64,000 bases of DNA from Desulfopila sp. IMCC35006 (GCF_005116645.1 NZ_SWCM01000017.1:17446-81445), one strand, 5' to 3'. Counted from the first letter of the stretch, positions 35,655-45,737 are shown. Program-made: numbers and translations. Notes: a model not told the origin generated them from the letters alone.

Positions 35655-38600
35655 TCAGCTGTCCTCCGGAGCAAAGCCCTTGTCGGCGATAATTTTTTGG
35701 AAGGATTTTTGTAACTGGACATGGGCTGCATGGTCAAACGAACGCCAGACCAGCAGCTGTTTGCGCACTTCATGCAGAAATGAGGTGTTGATCCGCTGCC
35801 AGGCAGCCGATTCGCCGGATTGCCGGTGCAGGGTGATCTGTATTTCAAGAAATTCCTCGCCTTCCATAGCCGGGCAGAACTGGATGTCAACAGTCTGCAT
35901 GATACCGAAGTCAAAAGGCGCGAGCCAGACATTGGCCCGTATGTGCAAACATCGTAAATCGGCCGGGGTATCCGATTCGGCGATCATCTTATGGATTTCA
36001 TCAACCGTTGAGCAGCTGAAAACGACCTCGACGGGACCTGTCGAAAAGATTCCGTGCGACACATCACGGTGGCTGGTCAGATATTCGTAGACGAAGCCGC
36101 CAATGCTTTCATGTTCCCTGAATTTCATGAGAAACGGCAGGGTCACATGGATGGTATTGTTGACAGGCGGGGGCAGTTTAAAGGTTCGGTTGACATCGGG
36201 AATGGCAATGCGGGCGGCAACTCTTGCCGGGTAGAGCACCGAGAGAAGCACAACCGCGATAACGAGCACCATGGCCGCAATTCCGGCCCCCGAAGAGTAA
36301 TTGACGGTGATCCCTTCCCAGAGTGGGGTCGCCGCCAGAAACGCCGCTGAAATCTGGGCCACCATATAGCCAATCACCACGGAAATAACGGCCAGGGCCA
36401 TTGCTTCGGCGACAAAGAGAAAGCCGACATGGGAAGGGGCCAGACCCACCGAGGTGTAGACGCCGATTTCCCCCTTTCGCTCATAGACGGAGCTGATCAT
36501 GGTGTTGAGAACGATCAAAACCGAGATGAGCAGCGGAATAATAATATTGGGAACCCCGCTGTAGTTCATGGTGTCGCTGATGTTGTACAGCCAGACCCCA
36601 TCCTTTTCCCCGGCGAAAATGGCCAGGCTGAACCTGTCGGTCAAGGCGTTGACGATAGCGCCGATATCAGCGGTATCGCCCGGTTTGACGGCGATATTCT
36701 TCAGCTTGCCTCCAGCGGCCAGCAGGGTCTTCGCCGGGATGATTGCGATCTGTCCCGCCGGGATATGGATATATCTGCTCTGCATCGAGCGGACGTCGTC
36801 GCCGGATTCCAGGGCGTCCATTTCCGCTTCAGTCAGCTCTGTTCCCGCCTCGTCCGGGAAGATGACCGGAGTGAGTATTTCTCCGTCCAGGTCCACGGCC
36901 TTCTCGTACTCCTCCGCCTTGAAGGTGCCGATGACCGTAAACGGAAAACCCCAGAGTAATACCGTCTGGTCGCCCTGTACGGTGACCCCGAGTCGGGCGG
37001 CCATCTGCTCTTCAAGGATAATCGCCGTCTGGTCGCTATCGGAAAACCACCGGCCGGAGCTCAGGAGGGTGTTGAGTCCGGTAACCTCCGCCTCGTTCGG
37101 GCTCAGGCCGACAAGACCCTGGATGGTAATTTCACGAGTCCCATGGCGAAGCGGTACGCTGACTGGACGGGCAGGGTCATCGCCTTCCAGCCAGACTCTC
37201 GGTGCCGGTTTGCTGATTGTCGCCATACTGTTGACGAGAATATCGGTGGCCTGGGAGGGCAGGTTCTGCCAGTTGATTTTTTTCAGCAGGATGCCGAGGT
37301 ACGGAGCCTGCGGTTGAAAAGGCAGTCTGACCTGTTGTCGGTTGGACTTGATGGTGGTGAAGCTCATTATGGTAAAAGTGAGAATAATCAGGGTAGTGCA
37401 GGTGAGCAGCGTGCGCAGGCGCCGTCGGCGCAGATTGGAGACACCCAGAAAAAATGCGGCAACGAACGCCTTCCAGTGACTGATCTCTTCCGGGCGTTTA
37501 TGGGTGGCCCGTCGCTGCAGGCGGATCATCTCCTCTTCGAAGCGGAAAAAAATGATCAAAGTGACCATAAAGGAGAGGCCGATAATGAAAAATGCCAGGA
37601 TGACCACCATTGGGCTATAGGCCAGTTCAAAGGCCGGATGAATGTTGTAGATGACGGCGATCAGCAGCACCAGGATCAGGCTGAAGCCGACAATGCGCTT
37701 GTAGATGGTGGCAAAATTGAACAGGAAACGCTCCATGACAAAGGCAAAGGGAACAAACAGGGCAATATAGAAGAGGACGCCGAAGAGGACATCTTTCTGG
37801 GTTTTCTCTACCTGGACATAGACGCGGGCCGCGAGAGCCAGGGCGTCTTCAGCCGCCGGGCGGGCGACTGAATAATTAAATCCGGCAAAACTGCTGGTGC
37901 TTTTGGCAAGCGCGGCAAGTCCCCGGGCTTTCAGGTCGTTGATCCGCGTGTCATAAATACCGTGCCGCTCCAGGTTGTCGATGCGTGGACCAAGAAGGGT
38001 CCAGGCATCGTGTGCCGCGTGATAAATGGTGTTGGGGATGGAAGGGTACTGATCGACCAGGTAGCCGAGACCAAGTTTGTCTTCTTCGGTGCCGTTGGTC
38101 AGAATCATTTTATTGGTAAGCACCGTGTCGGACAGGGTAAGTTTCAGACGGGTGCCAGGTTCGGTGTAGATGGAGGAGATAATCGATTCCCGGGTGTCGA
38201 TACGGCTGTACCAGTAATGTTCCGGTGCGGCATCGCGTCTGCCGTCGAAGAGGTGGATTTTTGTCAGGTAGGCAAAATTGCGTGGTTCAAGCAGATCGAA
38301 CAGGGTCGTCTGCCGGCAATTGAACATGACCAGATCCGTCTGCATCGATTTCCGCAGCAGTTTCAAGCGGTAATTGTCTTTTCCGGTTTCTTTTTTGTCG
38401 ATTGCCCAGATAACCTTACCGGTATCCTCGTCGAATCGGTAACCTTCAATGACCAGTTTATCCAGGACATGCTTTTTATCGGCCAGCCCTTTAATCTGGA
38501 AATAACCGGATTCATCGACCATGGCGTAAAATTTATTGTTGCCCTGATAGGCAAGAATTGTCGTGTCGGCTGCCGGGAAATTGGCGAACAGCTCCCCCTG

Positions 38601-40460
38601 CAGTAGCAGATTGGTGCGCGCGGTCACCGCTACAAAACCATCTCGTGGAGAATTCTCGGGCTTCAGATTTTTCGTCTCTGTGAGTCGGTAAATAAGTCGC
38701 TCGACCAGCCTGCTCTGGTCTAGCAGATAGGGCCAGTCTATTTTTTCCACCGTGTCCGCAGGCGTTCCCCACAGCAGCCGTCCATCCCCCGTCGTCACCA
38801 GGCTGAGGCCAAGGTAGCCCGCCAGGGCACTGACTTCGCCGCCCAGGTTCGGTTGATCGAGAAACCAGGAATCCCAGGAGCGCAGATGACTCGGCCGTAA
38901 GGTGTCCTGATACTTGGCCCTGCCGATGCCCGGCCTGCCTGCATCCTCGAGAATGTCGGCGATGGGGCTGTACATCGAAGTTCTGTTGACGGTCTGCTTG
39001 AGATTATAGAGCCAGCCGCGATGAAACCCTCCCACCCCGTCGCCGTGGCTGGAGAGATGGAGACTGACGATTGCCGCCACCTCGTAGTCCCTGACCTGGT
39101 TGCGGAAAGTCGAGGCGGATTGCAGCGCTTTGAGCTGGTTGCCGGCATCTTTCAGCAGAAGCTCATTTCTTTCGATCGCGCCGGGTAGTATCCGGGCAAG
39201 CAGCTCCGTCTCCGCGGGCGGCAGATTATGGAAGCTTTCCGCCCAGCCAAGCCTTCTGTAGAGCAGACGCTGCTGTGCGGTACGTTTGATCGACTGCTGC
39301 GCCTCTTCTGTCTGTGCGCCGAGGCGCAGCTGCATGAGCTGTCTCGACACCTGGTCGATAGCCTGATCGAGACTGCGTTTGACAGCTGTTGCTAAATTTT
39401 TATCCCGCTTGCTATCTTCGGTTAGAGGAAAATGAAGCCCGTGCAGCATCTCCAGGTTGGCATTGGCCCTGGCAATTTTTTTCTGCAGCCGGCGCTTGGT
39501 ATCGCGCAGATCCTTGGATCTGACATTGGTACTCCAGATCATATCCCGCATCCCAGCAAGAGTCTGTGCCTGACCGCTGGTGGCAATCAGCATGACAGAT
39601 CGCTGCGGTGGTTTCATCTTCAGGGATTTGGCCAGCTCGAGAAAGGTGGCGATAGAGGTGGCGGCATCGGCGCCGGGAGAGTTGCCGGCGACAAATTCTT
39701 CGTTATCGAAAAATGTTTCAATGATCAGCAGCTCTTTTTTTAACTGCGGATCGGTGCCTTCAATACGCGAATAGATGTTTTGTGCGAGATAGTTCTCCCA
39801 GACGCTGCGGGACTGCAGTTCTACCTGGGAAAAGAGAGGCGTTCTCTGGTTATGCAGTGGCCCGAACAATCGAACAGCCTGGTCTTTTTTCATCCAGAAG
39901 CAGGGAAACTGCAAGGGCGTTAGTTCTTGTTTCTCGGTAAAGAAAATGCGTCCCTGGCTGTCGTCACCCTGCAGGAAAATAGCCGCTTTTACCCCAAGTG
40001 AGGCGAGCAGCTGCCAGTTTCTGCCGGAATCGAAATCGATCAGAACGATGCTGTTTTGGATATCTTTGCCGTCAATGTCCCGGAGCTGACCCTTGCCGAC
40101 ATAAAAGAGCGGCCCGCTCAGTTTTCCATCTGTCGCCTCCGGGGTTATCGCGTTATTGATAAAGGGGACTAAAGGAATCTTTTTGTCTCCCATGCGCAGT
40201 TCCGCCCCCAGAAAACGACGGACGGGCAGTTCATAGAAATACGCCTGCGGGTCAAGCCCCAGGGACTGCAGCTCCTGCTCGACAAATTCTACCGCCTTTT
40301 CATAGCCCGCCGAGCCGGTCGTTCTGCTGCCAAAGCTGCTGAGGGTCTCAATCGTCCGGCGCAGGGCATCGTCCGGCGCAGCAGTCCCGGCGTGTGCAGG
40401 GACAAAACTATGCACAACCAGACAGAAGACGATGCCAAGAAAAAAAAGGATTTTTTTCAT
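35655..40460 (-). CDS. Giant fusion: degenerate M28 peptidase domain + FtsX-type permease
   Basis: A single chain of 1601 residues. A signal peptide (1-24) leads to a periplasmic M28 aminopeptidase-like domain (about 25-600) and a beta-rich region (about 600-880). Four membrane segments follow near 895-985 and 1018-1038, then a MacB-like periplasmic part. An FtsX permease domain (1300-1430) and a 170-residue cytosolic tail complete it. Zinc-site positions look lost: FFDN stands where M28 has HYDS, GADAA for GANDN (near 246-265), and SGQAQ for GAEEQ (near 297). It is presumably a non-catalytic binding domain. It lies 60 bases from the ABC ATPase gene. Confidence 0.82.
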   Translation of the reverse strand: MKKILFFLGIVFCLVVHSFVPAHAGTAAPDDALRRTIETLSSFGSRTTGSAGYEKAVEFVEQELQSLGLDPQAYFYELPVRRFLGAELRMGDKKIPLVPFINNAITPEATDGKLSGPLFYVGKGQLRDIDGKDIQNSIVLIDFDSGRNWQLLASLGVKAAIFLQGDDSQGRIFFTEKQELTPLQFPCFWMKKDQAVRLFGPLHNQRTPLFSQVELQSRSVWENYLAQNIYSRIEGTDPQLKKELLIIETFFDNEEFVAGNSPGADAATSIATFLELAKSLKMKPPQRSVMLIATSGQAQTLAGMRDMIWSTNVRSKDLRDTKRRLQKKIARANANLEMLHGLHFPLTEDSKRDKNLATAVKRSLDQAIDQVSRQLMQLRLGAQTEEAQQSIKRTAQQRLLYRRLGWAESFHNLPPAETELLARILPGAIERNELLLKDAGNQLKALQSASTFRNQVRDYEVAAIVSLHLSSHGDGVGGFHRGWLYNLKQTVNRTSMYSPIADILEDAGRPGIGRAKYQDTLRPSHLRSWDSWFLDQPNLGGEVSALAGYLGLSLVTTGDGRLLWGTPADTVEKIDWPYLLDQSRLVERLIYRLTETKNLKPENSPRDGFVAVTARTNLLLQGELFANFPAADTTILAYQGNNKFYAMVDESGYFQIKGLADKKHVLDKLVIEGYRFDEDTGKVIWAIDKKETGKDNYRLKLLRKSMQTDLVMFNCRQTTLFDLLEPRNFAYLTKIHLFDGRRDAAPEHYWYSRIDTRESIISSIYTEPGTRLKLTLSDTVLTNKMILTNGTEEDKLGLGYLVDQYPSIPNTIYHAAHDAWTLLGPRIDNLERHGIYDTRINDLKARGLAALAKSTSSFAGFNYSVARPAAEDALALAARVYVQVEKTQKDVLFGVLFYIALFVPFAFVMERFLFNFATIYKRIVGFSLILVLLIAVIYNIHPAFELAYSPMVVILAFFIIGLSFMVTLIIFFRFEEEMIRLQRRATHKRPEEISHWKAFVAAFFLGVSNLRRRRLRTLLTCTTLIILTFTIMSFTTIKSNRQQVRLPFQPQAPYLGILLKKINWQNLPSQATDILVNSMATISKPAPRVWLEGDDPARPVSVPLRHGTREITIQGLVGLSPNEAEVTGLNTLLSSGRWFSDSDQTAIILEEQMAARLGVTVQGDQTVLLWGFPFTVIGTFKAEEYEKAVDLDGEILTPVIFPDEAGTELTEAEMDALESGDDVRSMQSRYIHIPAGQIAIIPAKTLLAAGGKLKNIAVKPGDTADIGAIVNALTDRFSLAIFAGEKDGVWLYNISDTMNYSGVPNIIIPLLISVLIVLNTMISSVYERKGEIGVYTSVGLAPSHVGFLFVAEAMALAVISVVIGYMVAQISAAFLAATPLWEGITVNYSSGAGIAAMVLVIAVVLLSVLYPARVAARIAIPDVNRTFKLPPPVNNTIHVTLPFLMKFREHESIGGFVYEYLTSHRDVSHGIFSTGPVEVVFSCSTVDEIHKMIAESDTPADLRCLHIRANVWLAPFDFGIMQTVDIQFCPAMEGEEFLEIQITLHRQSGESAAWQRINTSFLHEVRKQLLVWRSFDHAAHVQLQKSFQKIIADKGFAPEDS

Positions 40461-40520
40461 TGCCGGAAGAGGAGGTTCCTGGTTGAGGTTTGTTGTGCTG
40501 AACGATGAGATGCCTCAATG

Positions 40521-41261
40521 TCAGTGCGCGGCACTTTCCAGGCCGCCTGTTTTGATGTCGAGCTCGTCTCTTTGTTGAATTTTATCGACCCGCCCGTCCC
40601 TGATCCAGACAACCTGGTCCGATACATTGAGCATTTTATAATCGTGGGTCGCTGAAATGACCGTGACATTGCGTTGCAGGCTGAGTTCCTTCAACAGCCG
40701 GATTATATCTTCACCGGTCGACAGATCGAGGTTGCCGGTTGGTTCATCGGCCAGGATGATGGCGGGGCTGTTGGCCAGGGCCCGGGCTACGGCAACACGC
40801 TGCTGCTGACCGCCGGAAAGCTCCGATGGCCGGTGGCTCTGTCTGCCGGTGAGTCCCACCTGGTCAAGCAGCTCCATGCCGCGCTGCAGGGCTGCATCAT
40901 TCGACACCCCGGCAAAGGTCATGGGAATGGTAATATTCTCGAGAGCAGTCATGACCGGGATAAGATTAAAGGTCTGGAAGATATAGCCAATCTTGCGACA
41001 GCGCAGCCAGGCAAGTTCATAGGCATCAAGCTGCGCGATATCCACCTCATCGATGAAAACCTTGCCGCTGGTTGGTTTGTCGAGGCCGCCGATCATATTG
41101 AAAAGCGTCGATTTTCCCGATCCTGAAGGCCCCATGATAGAGATATATTTTCCCTCTTCAATCTCAAGATCAATACCTTTTAAGACATGGACGACTATTT
41201 TACCAAGATCGAAATCCTTGGTGACCCCGGTGACCCGGACGATTTTTTTCGCTTCGCTCAT
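40521..41261 (-). CDS. ABC transporter ATPase, LolD/MacB type
   Basis: A 246-residue nucleotide-binding subunit. Walker A is GPSGSGKST, the signature is LSGGQQQRVAVARAL, and Walker B is IILADEPTGNLDLSTG with the switch His in SATHDYKML. These are typical of LolD, MacB and FtsE-like ATPases, which drive FtsX-type permeases by mechanotransmission rather than classical transport. It sits between a short FtsX permease gene and the M28-FtsX fusion gene. It likely powers a heterodimer of those two. Confidence 0.93.
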   Translation of the reverse strand: MSEAKKIVRVTGVTKDFDLGKIVVHVLKGIDLEIEEGKYISIMGPSGSGKSTLFNMIGGLDKPTSGKVFIDEVDIAQLDAYELAWLRCRKIGYIFQTFNLIPVMTALENITIPMTFAGVSNDAALQRGMELLDQVGLTGRQSHRPSELSGGQQQRVAVARALANSPAIILADEPTGNLDLSTGEDIIRLLKELSLQRNVTVISATHDYKMLNVSDQVVWIRDGRVDKIQQRDELDIKTGGLESAAH

Positions 41262-41309
41262 AGTGTCATTGCCTCTTCTCGTAGCTTTGCGTGCCTGAAA
41301 ATAGACGCT

Positions 41310-41978
41310 CTATTGTTCCACCCGCATGGCATCGACCGGCAGCATGCGGGAGGCAACTATCGCCGGGTAGAGGACTCCCAGCAGACTGAGACCGGTTCCT
41401 GTGCCTATCGCATACAGGACAATTGTCCCTATAGCACGCCACGGCATATACGCGAGTGATGACAGGCCGAAGCTGAAAAGTGATTCGGAACAGGCAACCA
41501 GAGCGCCCAGCAGGGCACCGACTATGCCACCTGCCAATCCCTGCATTGTTGCTTCCATAACAAATATTCTGACAATAAATCGGTCCAGGGCCCCGAGGCA
41601 TTTCAGGGTGCCTATTTCCCGAAAACGTTCGGTCACCGACATCAGCTGGGCGTTGATTATACCGACCACACAGACCAGCAGGGAGAGAAAAACGATCCAG
41701 CGCTGCTTGGCCGAGCTGCCGATATTGTCCGTACTGGTGCTATCGGCGGTTGCCGGATTGACATCGTAGCCTATTTTGCTGAGGACGGGCAGAAATGCGG
41801 GATCTTGTGAGAGGACCAGACTTGTGGTGATCTTGTTGCCCGCCTGGGTGAAGGTAAGAAAGGCCACTGCAAGAACAAGGCTCATGGTCGTGACCAGGGA
41901 GCGAAAAAAACGGACCCGGATCGACTGGTAAGCCATCTGGAAGGATTTGGCAAACGGCAATGCGACAAGGCGTCTCAT
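41310..41978 (-). CDS. Short FtsX-family permease
   Basis: A 222-residue protein with four membrane segments in the FtsX arrangement (about 23-45, 93-112, 138-160, 180-205). The cytosolic coupling motif is TERFREIGTLKCLGALDRFIV and the C-terminus VLYPAIVASRMLPVDAMRVE. The periplasmic loop between helices 1 and 2 has only about 45 residues, far shorter than in LolC/E or MacB. It is therefore a minimal partner to the giant fusion, which carries the large periplasmic part. It is the first gene of the five-gene run. Confidence 0.88.
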   Translation of the reverse strand: MRRLVALPFAKSFQMAYQSIRVRFFRSLVTTMSLVLAVAFLTFTQAGNKITTSLVLSQDPAFLPVLSKIGYDVNPATADSTSTDNIGSSAKQRWIVFLSLLVCVVGIINAQLMSVTERFREIGTLKCLGALDRFIVRIFVMEATMQGLAGGIVGALLGALVACSESLFSFGLSSLAYMPWRAIGTIVLYAIGTGTGLSLLGVLYPAIVASRMLPVDAMRVEQ

Positions 41979-42152
41979 GGCAACAGGTCCCGGGGTTGAG
42001 TTGGCAACGGGCTTAAAAAGCGTTCAGGCAGAAAAGAGCAGCTCGCCATACGGACGAATCTAGTTTCTAATCAGGAGCTTGTCAACGAATGTCCCTGGAA
42101 AATTGATAATCTCGTAAAACTTAAAGCTGGGGCTGTCTTGGGCCTTTTACGG

Positions 42153-43655
42153 TCAATACAACTTCTCGAGATATCGCTCCCTGATATGCCGGAGAAAATA
42201 ATCGGGGTTCGTGGTTTCTCCGCTTGCCGCGTGGATAATCTCCTGGGAATCCATGGTCGAACCTTTACTCCAGATCGCCTCCTGCAGCCAGTTGCGGATA
42301 AATTTGACATCGCCGCCGGCAAGTCTCTGTTGCCAGTCCGGGTGGGTGCGGCGGATGGCGGCGAAGAGTTGCGCGCTGTTGAGTGCCCCTATGGTATACG
42401 ACGGGAAATAGCCGAAAGATCCGTCGGTCCAGTGCATGTCCTGCAGGCAGCCGTCGCGGTAGTTCCCTTTGGTGGGAAGACCGAGATATTCCTCCATTTT
42501 GTCGTCCCAGATCGTCGGAATATCGTCGACCTTAAGATCGCCGTTGATCAGACGGCTTTCAATCTCATAGCGAAGAATTACATGCAGGGGGTAGGTAACC
42601 TCGTCGGCCTCGACACGGATGTAGCTTGGCTGGACCCTGGTCGCCGCTGCCCAGAGCTGGGAAGCGTCGAATACTGCGGTGGCGGGCAGAAGGTCATGCA
42701 GTGTGGTGCTGAAAAAAGCCATAAAGGAGCGGGATAAAAAAATCTGTTTTTCAAACAGCAGACTCTGGCTTTCATGGAGGCATAAGTTGCGCGCATGCCC
42801 AGCAGGCAGGCCGTCCCATTCGCCCGGCAGGCCGCTTTCGTATCCGGCATGCCCAGTTTCATGGGCGGTTGCCAGCAGAGCATCGAGGAAATCGGTCTGC
42901 CTAAATCTGGTGGTAATGCGCTGATCGCCCCGGCAGCCGGTGCTGAAGGGATGTGAGCTGACATCAAGGCGTCCCTGGTCGAAATTAAAACCGAGGCAGC
43001 GCATCAGTTCCTGGTTCAGCAGCAGCTGTCTGTCTATCGGATACTGACCGTTAAGATCCGGGGCGACATCGCTCTTCTGTTTTTCCACAACCTGCTGCAC
43101 CAGTTCCGGCAGAACCTGCTTGAGTCTGGCGAAAACCTCACCAATAAAGCTGTTGCTGTCCCCGGTACAATACAGATCGAGCAGAGCGTCATAGGGCGTC
43201 GAAAAGCGGCCGGCGGCAAAGTCGTGTCGTGCCTGAGCCTCCTCTTGAGCCAGAAATACTACTTCGCGGAAATTTTTCAGAAAACCAGGCCAGTCGTTTT
43301 CTTTTCTCTGGCTACGCCAGTCGTGTTCGCATTTTGAACCGGCCAGGGATTTTGCCTTTACCAGATCGGGGGAAAGGCAGAGGGCACGCCGGTATTCGCG
43401 ATCCATCTCCTGCAGACTGCGTTTCCGGGCGGCATCATTAACCTCATCCGCAGCCTCCAGCAGCAGATCTCCGGTTCTGGGCGAGGTCAGCAGCTCATGT
43501 CGCAGGGTAATCAGTTCGGCGACCGACTTTGCTCGAGGTTCACTGCCGCCTGGCGGCATCATCACCAGATGATCCCATTGGAGAAAGGTGACTGCGTGGT
43601 CCAGCCGGCTCAGTTTTTGAAAATGTTCGACAAGTAACAGGTAGGCGGAAGGCAT
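42153..43655 (-). CDS. M32 carboxypeptidase (Taq type)
   Basis: A zinc carboxypeptidase of 500 residues that removes C-terminal amino acids from peptides in the cytosol. Zinc-site motifs: HETGH near residue 258 and the downstream HESQSLLFEKQI. The family substrate-binding SSHPFSTG is also present. Length and C-terminal half (RRTHPDWQQRLAGGD) fit Taq and Pfu carboxypeptidases. It lies just after the polysaccharide deacetylase gene on the same strand, 27 bases apart. Confidence 0.93.
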   Translation of the reverse strand: MPSAYLLLVEHFQKLSRLDHAVTFLQWDHLVMMPPGGSEPRAKSVAELITLRHELLTSPRTGDLLLEAADEVNDAARKRSLQEMDREYRRALCLSPDLVKAKSLAGSKCEHDWRSQRKENDWPGFLKNFREVVFLAQEEAQARHDFAAGRFSTPYDALLDLYCTGDSNSFIGEVFARLKQVLPELVQQVVEKQKSDVAPDLNGQYPIDRQLLLNQELMRCLGFNFDQGRLDVSSHPFSTGCRGDQRITTRFRQTDFLDALLATAHETGHAGYESGLPGEWDGLPAGHARNLCLHESQSLLFEKQIFLSRSFMAFFSTTLHDLLPATAVFDASQLWAAATRVQPSYIRVEADEVTYPLHVILRYEIESRLINGDLKVDDIPTIWDDKMEEYLGLPTKGNYRDGCLQDMHWTDGSFGYFPSYTIGALNSAQLFAAIRRTHPDWQQRLAGGDVKFIRNWLQEAIWSKGSTMDSQEIIHAASGETTNPDYFLRHIRERYLEKLY

Positions 43656-43682
43656 ATATATCCTCGTTGATATGCGAAAGAA

Positions 43683-44468
43683 TCATTGTTGGAGCAAATC
43701 GCCAAAATGTACGGGGAGCAGTGTCCGGTTGTTGTGCAGCAAACCAAGCAGGATATCCAGCAGTTCCAGGGCGGCGCCATTCATTCTCTGGTGATGGAGC
43801 ATAATACCGCACAGTCCTGAGGCAAGCCCCTGCTCAATTTCTGTGACCAGGTTTTGAAAGCCAAGATGTGGTTCGGCTTCCTTTCGGGTGTGCAGATCGA
43901 CGTTCACCTGCAGATCAGGGAGCTGCGGAAGCGTCTCAGGTCGGGCACCTCTGCTTCTTGAAACAGCTTTGAAATCAAGATCGATGAGTGCCTGGAGGGT
44001 GTCGCTGCTGCACCTGTTCCATGGCGGGGTGAAAATCGGCTGAAAATCATGGCCAAGGAGCCGCTCCAGTCTGCTCCTGCCTTTGGCGAGACTGGCATGT
44101 ATCGCATTTTTTGTTCGAGCCGGACCAAATTCCTGTTTCTTGCCGGCAGGTTCGAAGTTTCGGTGGAGGCGGCCATGCTGGTGCCAGCACCATTGTGCAC
44201 TGTTTGTCCCGGTCAGGCGGCGCAGCTCCTGTAGACGAGCGGTGGTCAGCCAGGCGGGCACGGTTGCCAGACAGAGGGGCAGCCGGTGCTTTTGAAAACA
44301 TTGAATCATTTGGGCGAAGGTCTGTGAGGCAATGCCGATATCATCGGCGCGAAAGAATACCCGCGGACGGTTGACTGACAACTGGCAGCCCCGGTCGATG
44401 TGGCTGGCGATTGTTTCACGCATGCCAGAGTGCCTGATGGTGTAGAGTCTTGATGCAGGTTTAGTCAT
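43683..44468 (-). CDS. Polysaccharide deacetylase-like protein
   Basis: A 261-residue protein with a NodB-like catalytic core. It starts with an acidic metal motif (FFRADDIGIAS), and WCWHQHGRLHRN and TPPWNRCSSDTLQAL provide the His and Pro-rich motifs. The C-terminal GIMLHHQRMN is the last His motif. No signal peptide is visible, so it may act on a lipid-linked or cytosolic glycan precursor. It belongs to the minus-strand glycan locus that runs up to 50.07 kb. Confidence 0.78.
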   Translation of the reverse strand: MTKPASRLYTIRHSGMRETIASHIDRGCQLSVNRPRVFFRADDIGIASQTFAQMIQCFQKHRLPLCLATVPAWLTTARLQELRRLTGTNSAQWCWHQHGRLHRNFEPAGKKQEFGPARTKNAIHASLAKGRSRLERLLGHDFQPIFTPPWNRCSSDTLQALIDLDFKAVSRSRGARPETLPQLPDLQVNVDLHTRKEAEPHLGFQNLVTEIEQGLASGLCGIMLHHQRMNGAALELLDILLGLLHNNRTLLPVHFGDLLQQ

Positions 44469-44582
44469 AAGTCTAAACTTCCGAGTGGGTTTAAAACATG
44501 CGAAGCAGAGCAGTGCTCATTTTAGTCATCTGTTGTTTGAATGTTCCCTTTTCATAACCTTTTTTATGTTTTAATACGGAAA

Positions 44583-45686
44583 TCACCTCTTCTTTTTTCT
44601 CTTTTTTGGGGAAGTCTGAAAGGGTCTTTTTCGAGGTGTTTTGGGCTTTTCTTCGTAATACCAGCGCGATTGTACACAGGGCGGCAACATATCGTAAGGC
44701 AGTCCTATCTCATGCAGTTTTCTCCATGTACCGTCTGGTGACAAAATGGAGCTCATCTCACCATCTATGATGACTCTCGGAGTGACTATGTCAGGGAAAG
44801 CAATAATTTCGTCAGTGAGTATTTTCTGAAGAAACGAGTCAAAATATCGGCACGAAAGGTCAAGGACGTGCGGTAATGGATCATACTTCGCCTCCAAGTC
44901 AGGAGGGTACGGAATAACCCCGGTTGGATGAGAGAAGGTACACATTGTTGCACCCTCAGGTATAACTGGCTTTTTTGACCGATAGCCAAAGGTTTCTGAG
45001 ATCCAGAGAGCGAGAGGTCCGGTGTGTTTTTCTGCTTCTTTGACTCTCCGGTACGGCTCTTCGGTTATGATATTTCCTAACTGAAAGGTGAATTGTATTT
45101 GGTCTTTATATTTGCTTTTCTTTTGCAGGATTTCAACAATTTTCAGCGAATCTTCGTGGGATTCCGGTGATTGCTCAAAGGCATGGACATTTATAAAATT
45201 GCCGTTATGTACGAATGGAATGCTGCCGGCGATAGCCAAAATGCCGAGTCCTGAGCCAAACTCACACCCTACTACTTTTCCAGGCAGGTTATCAGATGGC
45301 TTCAGGTTAACTAAATGGTGGACCAGGGCTGCTGTCGCTTTAACGTCCAGAATGCAATCCAGTGCACCGAGATGTTGAGAATATCGTTCAAGTAATTTTC
45401 CAAGATCGTCTTTTTCAAGAATTTGTTGTCGTAACAAGTCATAGGGATTTCTCCCCTGACGTTCAAGTATGGCAGCTTTTGTGTTTAATTCTCTGTTTTT
45501 GTCGATGATATTCCTGAACTTGGAGTCATCCAAGTGGAAAAGATTCTGGATATAGAGCTGAGTGAAATTTGCAACCAGTGAAGCTTCCTGTGTAAAAGAT
45601 AAATCAGTCTCGCGTGAATCAACAAGATTGTCATAGGCTTTAGCCAGCAAGATTTCTATCGAGTATTCCGTAGTCATAAATATCAC
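44583..45686 (-). CDS. SAM-dependent methyltransferase-like protein
   Basis: A 367-residue protein with a central Rossmann methyltransferase motif I (VVGCEFGSGLGILAIAGS, about residues 139-157) followed by an acidic strand end (NVHAFEQSPES). The N-terminal 130 residues are helical and unfamiliar. The C-terminus is a strongly basic tail (PKKRKKKR). The target may be a small molecule, glycan or protein. It sits between the second GT28-like gene and the deacetylase gene, so a link to the glycan is plausible but unproven. Confidence 0.6.
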   Translation of the reverse strand: MIFMTTEYSIEILLAKAYDNLVDSRETDLSFTQEASLVANFTQLYIQNLFHLDDSKFRNIIDKNRELNTKAAILERQGRNPYDLLRQQILEKDDLGKLLERYSQHLGALDCILDVKATAALVHHLVNLKPSDNLPGKVVGCEFGSGLGILAIAGSIPFVHNGNFINVHAFEQSPESHEDSLKIVEILQKKSKYKDQIQFTFQLGNIITEEPYRRVKEAEKHTGPLALWISETFGYRSKKPVIPEGATMCTFSHPTGVIPYPPDLEAKYDPLPHVLDLSCRYFDSFLQKILTDEIIAFPDIVTPRVIIDGEMSSILSPDGTWRKLHEIGLPYDMLPPCVQSRWYYEEKPKTPRKRPFQTSPKKRKKKR

Positions 45687-45737
45687 TTAAAATATGTAAT
45701 TATTTTCAAAGCAGTACAGGTTTATGTGAAAGGATTT

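Noticed and set aside
35654..35932. N-terminal extension of the DUF6785-type gene
   Set aside because: Lies wholly inside the preceding gene in another frame; the ATG at 35653 has a good ribosome-binding site.
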